Source: RPQJ01 sp052035645 (GTDB lineage Bacteria; Pseudomonadota; Gammaproteobacteria; Steroidobacterales; Steroidobacteraceae). Taken from it: DNA of 64,000 nt. The stretch covers positions 1-64,000 of the forward strand of contig JBPOHK010000059.1 of the NCBI GenBank assembly GCA_052035645.1. The letters run 5' to 3'. The notes under the pieces were generated by a model, which was given only the letters and a program-made list of their open reading frames with translations, did no database searches and was not told the DNA's origin. This document shows positions 60,983-64,000 of the stretch, piece after piece (within the stretch, counting starts at the first letter, position 1; every line of letters begins with the position of its first letter). The position numbers were made by a program, and so were the translations under genes.

Positions 60983-62844
60983 GACGCCGCCCGCCGCGGC
61001 TCGGGCTCGTCGTCCCCGGCCTCGTCGCCGAGGAAGCCGCCGCTCTGGTGGGCCCAGAGGCGCGCGTAGAGACCGCCGCGGGCGAGCAGCGTCGCGTGAT
61101 CGCCCTCCTCGACGATGCGGCCCCGGTCCATCACGATCAGGCGGTCCATCGCGGCGATCGTCGACAGGCGGTGCGCGATGGCCACCACCGTCTTGCCTTC
61201 CATCAGCCGGTAGAGGCTCTGCTGGATGGCGGCTTCGACCTCGCTGTCGAGGGCACTGGTCGCCTCGTCGAGCAGCAGGATCGGCGCGTCCTTGAGCATG
61301 ACCCGCGCGATGGCGACGCGCTGGCGCTGGCCGCCGCTCAGCTTCACGCCGCGCTCGCCGACGTGGGCGTCGTAGCCGCGGCGTCCCTTCGCGTCCGACA
61401 GCTGCACGATGAACTCGTGCGCCTCCGCCCGCCGCGCGGCCGCCAGCACCTGCTCCTCGGTCGCATCCGGCCGGCCATAGACGATGTTGTCGCGCACCGA
61501 GCGGTGCAGCAGCGAGGTGTCCTGCGTGACCATGCCGACCCGCGCGCGCAGGCTGCTCTGCTGCACGGTCGCGATGTCCTGTCCGTCGATCAGGATCCGC
61601 CCGGACTCGACGTCGTAGAAGCGCAGCAGCAGGTTGACGATCGTGCTCTTGCCGGCGCCCGAGCGGCCGACCAGGCCGATCTTCTCGCCCGGGCGGATGT
61701 GCAGCGAGAAGTCCTCGATCACGCGCCGCTCGCCCCCGTAGGCGAACTGCACGTGCTCGAAGCGGATCTCGCCGCGCTCGACCGTGAGCGGCGCCGCGTC
61801 CGGGCGGTCGACGACCGCGTGGTGCCGCGACAGCGTGCGGATGCCGTCCTGCACCGTGCCGATGTTCTCGAACAGCGAGGCGAGCTCCCACATCACCCAG
61901 TGCGCGATGCCGTTCAGGCGCAGCGCCATCGCCGTGGCCGCCGCGACCGAGCCGACGCCGACGCGGTCCTGCGTCCACAGCCACAGCGCCACGCCGGCCG
62001 TGGCGGCGACCAGCCCCATGCTCAGCACGTGGTTGACGATCTCGAAGCCGCTCACCAGCCGCATCTGCCCGTATGCCGTCACCATGAAGTCCTGCATCGC
62101 CGCGCGCGCGTAGCCCGCCTCGCGGTTCGCGTGCGAGAACAGCTTGACCGTGGCGATGTTGGTGTAGGCGTCGGTCACGCGCCCGGTCATCAGCGAGCGC
62201 GCGTCGGCCTGCGCGGCGCCGATCCTGCCGAGGCGCGGCACGAAGTACCCGAGCGCGAGCGCGTACAGCGCGACCCAGCCGCCGAACGGCAGCAGCAGCC
62301 ACGCGTCGAAGCTGCCGACCAGCGAGATCATGGTCACGAAGTAGATGACGATGAACACCAGGATGTCGGTGACCGACAGCCAGGTGTCGCGCACGGCGAG
62401 CGCCGTCTGCATCACCTTGGTGGCGATGCGCCCGGCGAACTCGTCCTGGTAGAAGCTCATGCTCTGCCCGAGCATCAGGCGGTGGAAGTTCCAGCGCAGC
62501 CGCATCGGGAAGTTCGGCGACAGCGCCTGGTACTTGAGCATGGCCTGCAGCGCGACCAGCAGCACGCTGGCCGCGAGGATGCCGCCGAGCAGCAGCAGGC
62601 TGCCGCGCTCCTCGACCCACAGGCGCGCGGGCTCGACGCGCGACAGCCAGTCGACGACGCGCCCGAGCATGGCGAACAGCAGCGCCTCGAACACGCCGAT
62701 CACCGCGGTGCACGCCGCCATCGCCAGGATCAGCGGGCGCAGGCCTTCCGCGCAGGCCCACATGAACGCGAAGAAGCCCCGCGGCAGCGCGCCGGGCGGC
62801 GCTTCCGGATACGGGGCGACGAGGCTTTCGAACCAGCGGAACAC
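60979..62844 (-). CDS. ABC exporter, fused membrane and ATPase domains (MsbA-like)
   Basis: 621 residues from GTG 62844 (start uncertain; the frame is open upstream). Six membrane helices lie in about residues 30-330, with SFYQDEFAGRIATKVMQTALAV as the coupling region. The ATPase shows Walker A VGRSGAGKSTIVNLLLRFYD, Q-loop VTQDTSLLHRSVRDNI, signature KLSGGQRQRVAIARVML, Walker B ILLLDEATSALDSE and H-loop AHRLSTIAAMD. A homodimeric exporter of lipid or drug type is likely. It is translationally coupled to the four-helix protein downstream. Confidence 0.88.
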   Translation of the reverse strand: MFRWFESLVAPYPEAPPGALPRGFFAFMWACAEGLRPLILAMAACTAVIGVFEALLFAMLGRVVDWLSRVEPARLWVEERGSLLLLGGILAASVLLVALQAMLKYQALSPNFPMRLRWNFHRLMLGQSMSFYQDEFAGRIATKVMQTALAVRDTWLSVTDILVFIVIYFVTMISLVGSFDAWLLLPFGGWVALYALALGYFVPRLGRIGAAQADARSLMTGRVTDAYTNIATVKLFSHANREAGYARAAMQDFMVTAYGQMRLVSGFEIVNHVLSMGLVAATAGVALWLWTQDRVGVGSVAAATAMALRLNGIAHWVMWELASLFENIGTVQDGIRTLSRHHAVVDRPDAAPLTVERGEIRFEHVQFAYGGERRVIEDFSLHIRPGEKIGLVGRSGAGKSTIVNLLLRFYDVESGRILIDGQDIATVQQSSLRARVGMVTQDTSLLHRSVRDNIVYGRPDATEEQVLAAARRAEAHEFIVQLSDAKGRRGYDAHVGERGVKLSGGQRQRVAIARVMLKDAPILLLDEATSALDSEVEAAIQQSLYRLMEGKTVVAIAHRLSTIAAMDRLIVMDRGRIVEEGDHATLLARGGLYARLWAHQSGGFLGDEAGDDEPEPRRAAS

Positions 62845-62991
62845 GGTCGCCGTGCCTGCGCGAGCTGCGGTCGGAGGACCGGGGGCGCATGGTACCGCGC
62901 CGTGCCGCCCGCACGGAACGGGCGCCGGCCGCCGTCCTGCGGCAGAATACGAGGCCCGGGCGGCGGACCCGCCCGACCGAAGCGACCGCGC

Positions 62992-63369
62992 ATGCCCTTC
63001 ACTGCCCGCCACTGCTCCGACGGACGCTGCGTCGAGATCCTCTACACGGGGCGGGTGACCGCGGACGAGCTGCAGGCGGCGTACGAGGACGCGATCGCGC
63101 TCGCCGTGAAGCTGCCGCGCCCCCTGCTGCTGGCTGATTGCACCGGCATGACCGAGAACCCGCCGCTCGCGGGCCTGTACTTCCTCGCCGACCGGATCGC
63201 CGCGCTGCCCGTGGAACGACGGGTCCGCGAGGCCGTGCTCCTGCCCGTGCACGCCGGACCCGGCGACAGCGTGACGTTCTGGGAAACCGCGTGTACCAAC
63301 CGGGGGCTCGAGGTGAAGGTCTTCGCCGAGCGCAAGGCCGCGCTGGACTGGCTGCTGCGGGACGCGTAG
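62992..63369 (+). CDS. Hypothetical 125-residue protein, STAS/SpoIIAA-like fold
   Basis: Begins MPFTARHCSDGRCVEILYTG. The alternation of strands and helices (ELQAAYEDAIALAVKLPRPLLLADCTGM, VEVKVFAERKAALDWLLRDA-like end) resembles SpoIIAA-like/STAS-like small proteins. No catalytic motif, signal or membrane segment is present. It diverges from the ABC exporter and is followed 10 bp later by the SRPBCC gene, so the two may be co-transcribed. Confidence 0.55.
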   Translation: MPFTARHCSDGRCVEILYTGRVTADELQAAYEDAIALAVKLPRPLLLADCTGMTENPPLAGLYFLADRIAALPVERRVREAVLLPVHAGPGDSVTFWETACTNRGLEVKVFAERKAALDWLLRDA

Positions 63370-63379
63370 ACCTGCCCCC

Positions 63380-63883
63380 ATGCCCGCCGAGATCCGCTGG
63401 CCCGAACGCTACCGGCCCGAACGCTGCCCGGTGCACGTGCGCAACGAGGTGATCGTCGCCGCGCCCGCGGAGCAGGCGTGGGCCTGGCTGGTGTGCGCGC
63501 CGCTGTGGCCGACGTGGTACCCGAATTCCAGCGCGGTGCGGCTCGACGGCGGCAGCCGCCTCGCGCAAGGCACGCGGTTCCGCTGGCGCACGTTCGGCGT
63601 TGCGATCCGCTCCACCGTGATCGAATTCGAGGCCCCGACGCGCATCGCCTGGAACGCGTTCGGCCTCGGCGTCGATGCCTGCCACGCCTGGATCGTCGAG
63701 CCGGTCGCGGGCGGCACGCGCATCCTGACGGAGGAGACCCAGCATGGGTGGGCGGCGCGGCTCAACGCGTGGTTCATGCCGCGGCGCATGCACCACCATC
63801 ACCAGGTGTGGATCGAGAATCTCGGCCGGCAGGCGGCCGGCGGTCCGCCGCCCGGCGGGGCCGCGCCCGCGGCGCCGCGCTGA
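63380..63883 (+). CDS. SRPBCC-family (START-like) protein
   Basis: 167 residues. The fold is suggested by NEVIVAAPAEQAWAWLVCAPLWPTWYPNSSAVRLDGG (first strand and helix of polyketide-cyclase-like proteins), FRWRTFGVAIRSTVIEFEAPTRIAWNAFG, and a long C-terminal helix starting LNAWFMPRRMHHHHQVWIENLG. It should bind a hydrophobic ligand in a cavity. The HHHH run may bind metal but may also be incidental. Ends in a Pro/Ala/Gly-rich tail. Confidence 0.75.
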   Translation: MPAEIRWPERYRPERCPVHVRNEVIVAAPAEQAWAWLVCAPLWPTWYPNSSAVRLDGGSRLAQGTRFRWRTFGVAIRSTVIEFEAPTRIAWNAFGLGVDACHAWIVEPVAGGTRILTEETQHGWAARLNAWFMPRRMHHHHQVWIENLGRQAAGGPPPGGAAPAAPR

Positions 63884-63898
63884 GGTAACCTCTGCGGC

Positions 63899-64000
63899 AT
63901 GAGCGAGACCGACCTGCGCATCGAGGCCCTGGAGTTCAAGGTGGCGCACCTCGAGCGCACCGCCCAGGAACTGTCGGACGTGCTCTACCGCCAGCAGCAG
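63899..64000 (+). CDS. slyX: SlyX family protein, 5' part only
   Basis: The window ends after 34 codons. The sequence opens MSETDLRIEALEFKVAHLER and continues as a heptad coiled coil (TAQELSDVLYRQQQ), matching SlyX, a small coiled-coil protein of about 70 residues with no firm function. AGGTAA lies 13 bases upstream. Confidence 0.75.
   Translation, partial: MSETDLRIEALEFKVAHLERTAQELSDVLYRQQQ

Overview
The window is GC-rich (about 70 percent by eye), densely packed proteobacterial chromosome. It combines Sec, Tat and lipoprotein exports, a large TonB-dependent receptor, SlyX, a DeaD helicase and a purple-bacterial bacteriochlorophyll gene block with PpsR and AerR/PpaA regulators. I infer a purple (photo)heterotrophic proteobacterium, probably Gammaproteobacteria; no rRNA gene is present to settle this. 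I see no tRNA, rRNA, CRISPR array or insertion sequence.

Layout. (1) 1-1.66 kb: three small leftward genes, each followed at its 3' end by a related hairpin repeat. This looks like the edge of a cassette-type array. (2) 1.67-8.2 kb: a PhoD-type phosphatase and a GlpT-type transporter, an exported alpha/beta hydrolase and a TPR lipoprotein. (3) 8.3-16 kb: a carnitine / gamma-butyrobetaine catabolic island. It holds a BKACE-type dehydrocarnitine cleavage enzyme, an NDP-forming acyl-CoA synthetase, a CaiD-like hydratase, an acyl-CoA dehydrogenase, a TetR regulator and a carnitine dehydrogenase-thioesterase fusion, with a palindromic candidate operator at each end. (4) 16-31.4 kb: a TonB receptor and a second amine cluster. 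It holds a PotABCD-type importer, a GcvT-like protein, two CrtI-fold flavoproteins, a class III aminotransferase and a CntA/GbcA-like Rieske oxygenase. Beside the oxygenase is a BetI-like TetR regulator fused to what appears to be a metal-site-dead Rieske oxygenase, the most unusual protein here. (5) 31.5-40.6 kb: a phospholipase D-type lipoprotein, an M28 peptidase, a large multi-PAS hybrid histidine kinase and a DEAD-box helicase with tandem leader hairpins. (6) 40.6-55.8 kb: part of a photosynthesis gene cluster (PGC): bciB, bchJ, bchE, a chlorophyllase-like exported hydrolase, the leftward operon bchG-pucC/bch2-bchP-tspO plus two small genes, ppsR, aerR, then rightward bchF-bchN-bchB and leftward bchI. 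(7) 55.9-64 kb: an RNase-barstar pair, thiolase, OPT transporter, MsbA-type ABC exporter, small proteins and the start of slyX.

The PGC is broken. bchB stops after 267 codons exactly where bchI, reading towards it, loses its last codons (junction about 54830). bchF needs a frame change near codon 20, and bchN needs one 10 codons before its stop. One deletion between bchB and bchI would explain the loss of bchHLM, bchD, puf, puh and crt, none of which is present, although an assembly join would look the same. Other PGC genes look intact. The upstream regions of bchE, bchG and bchF share PpsR-type boxes of the form TGT-N12-ACG.

The two amine clusters suggest quaternary amines are taken up and degraded through glycine betaine. 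All functions are read from motifs and remembered family sequences; no search was run.
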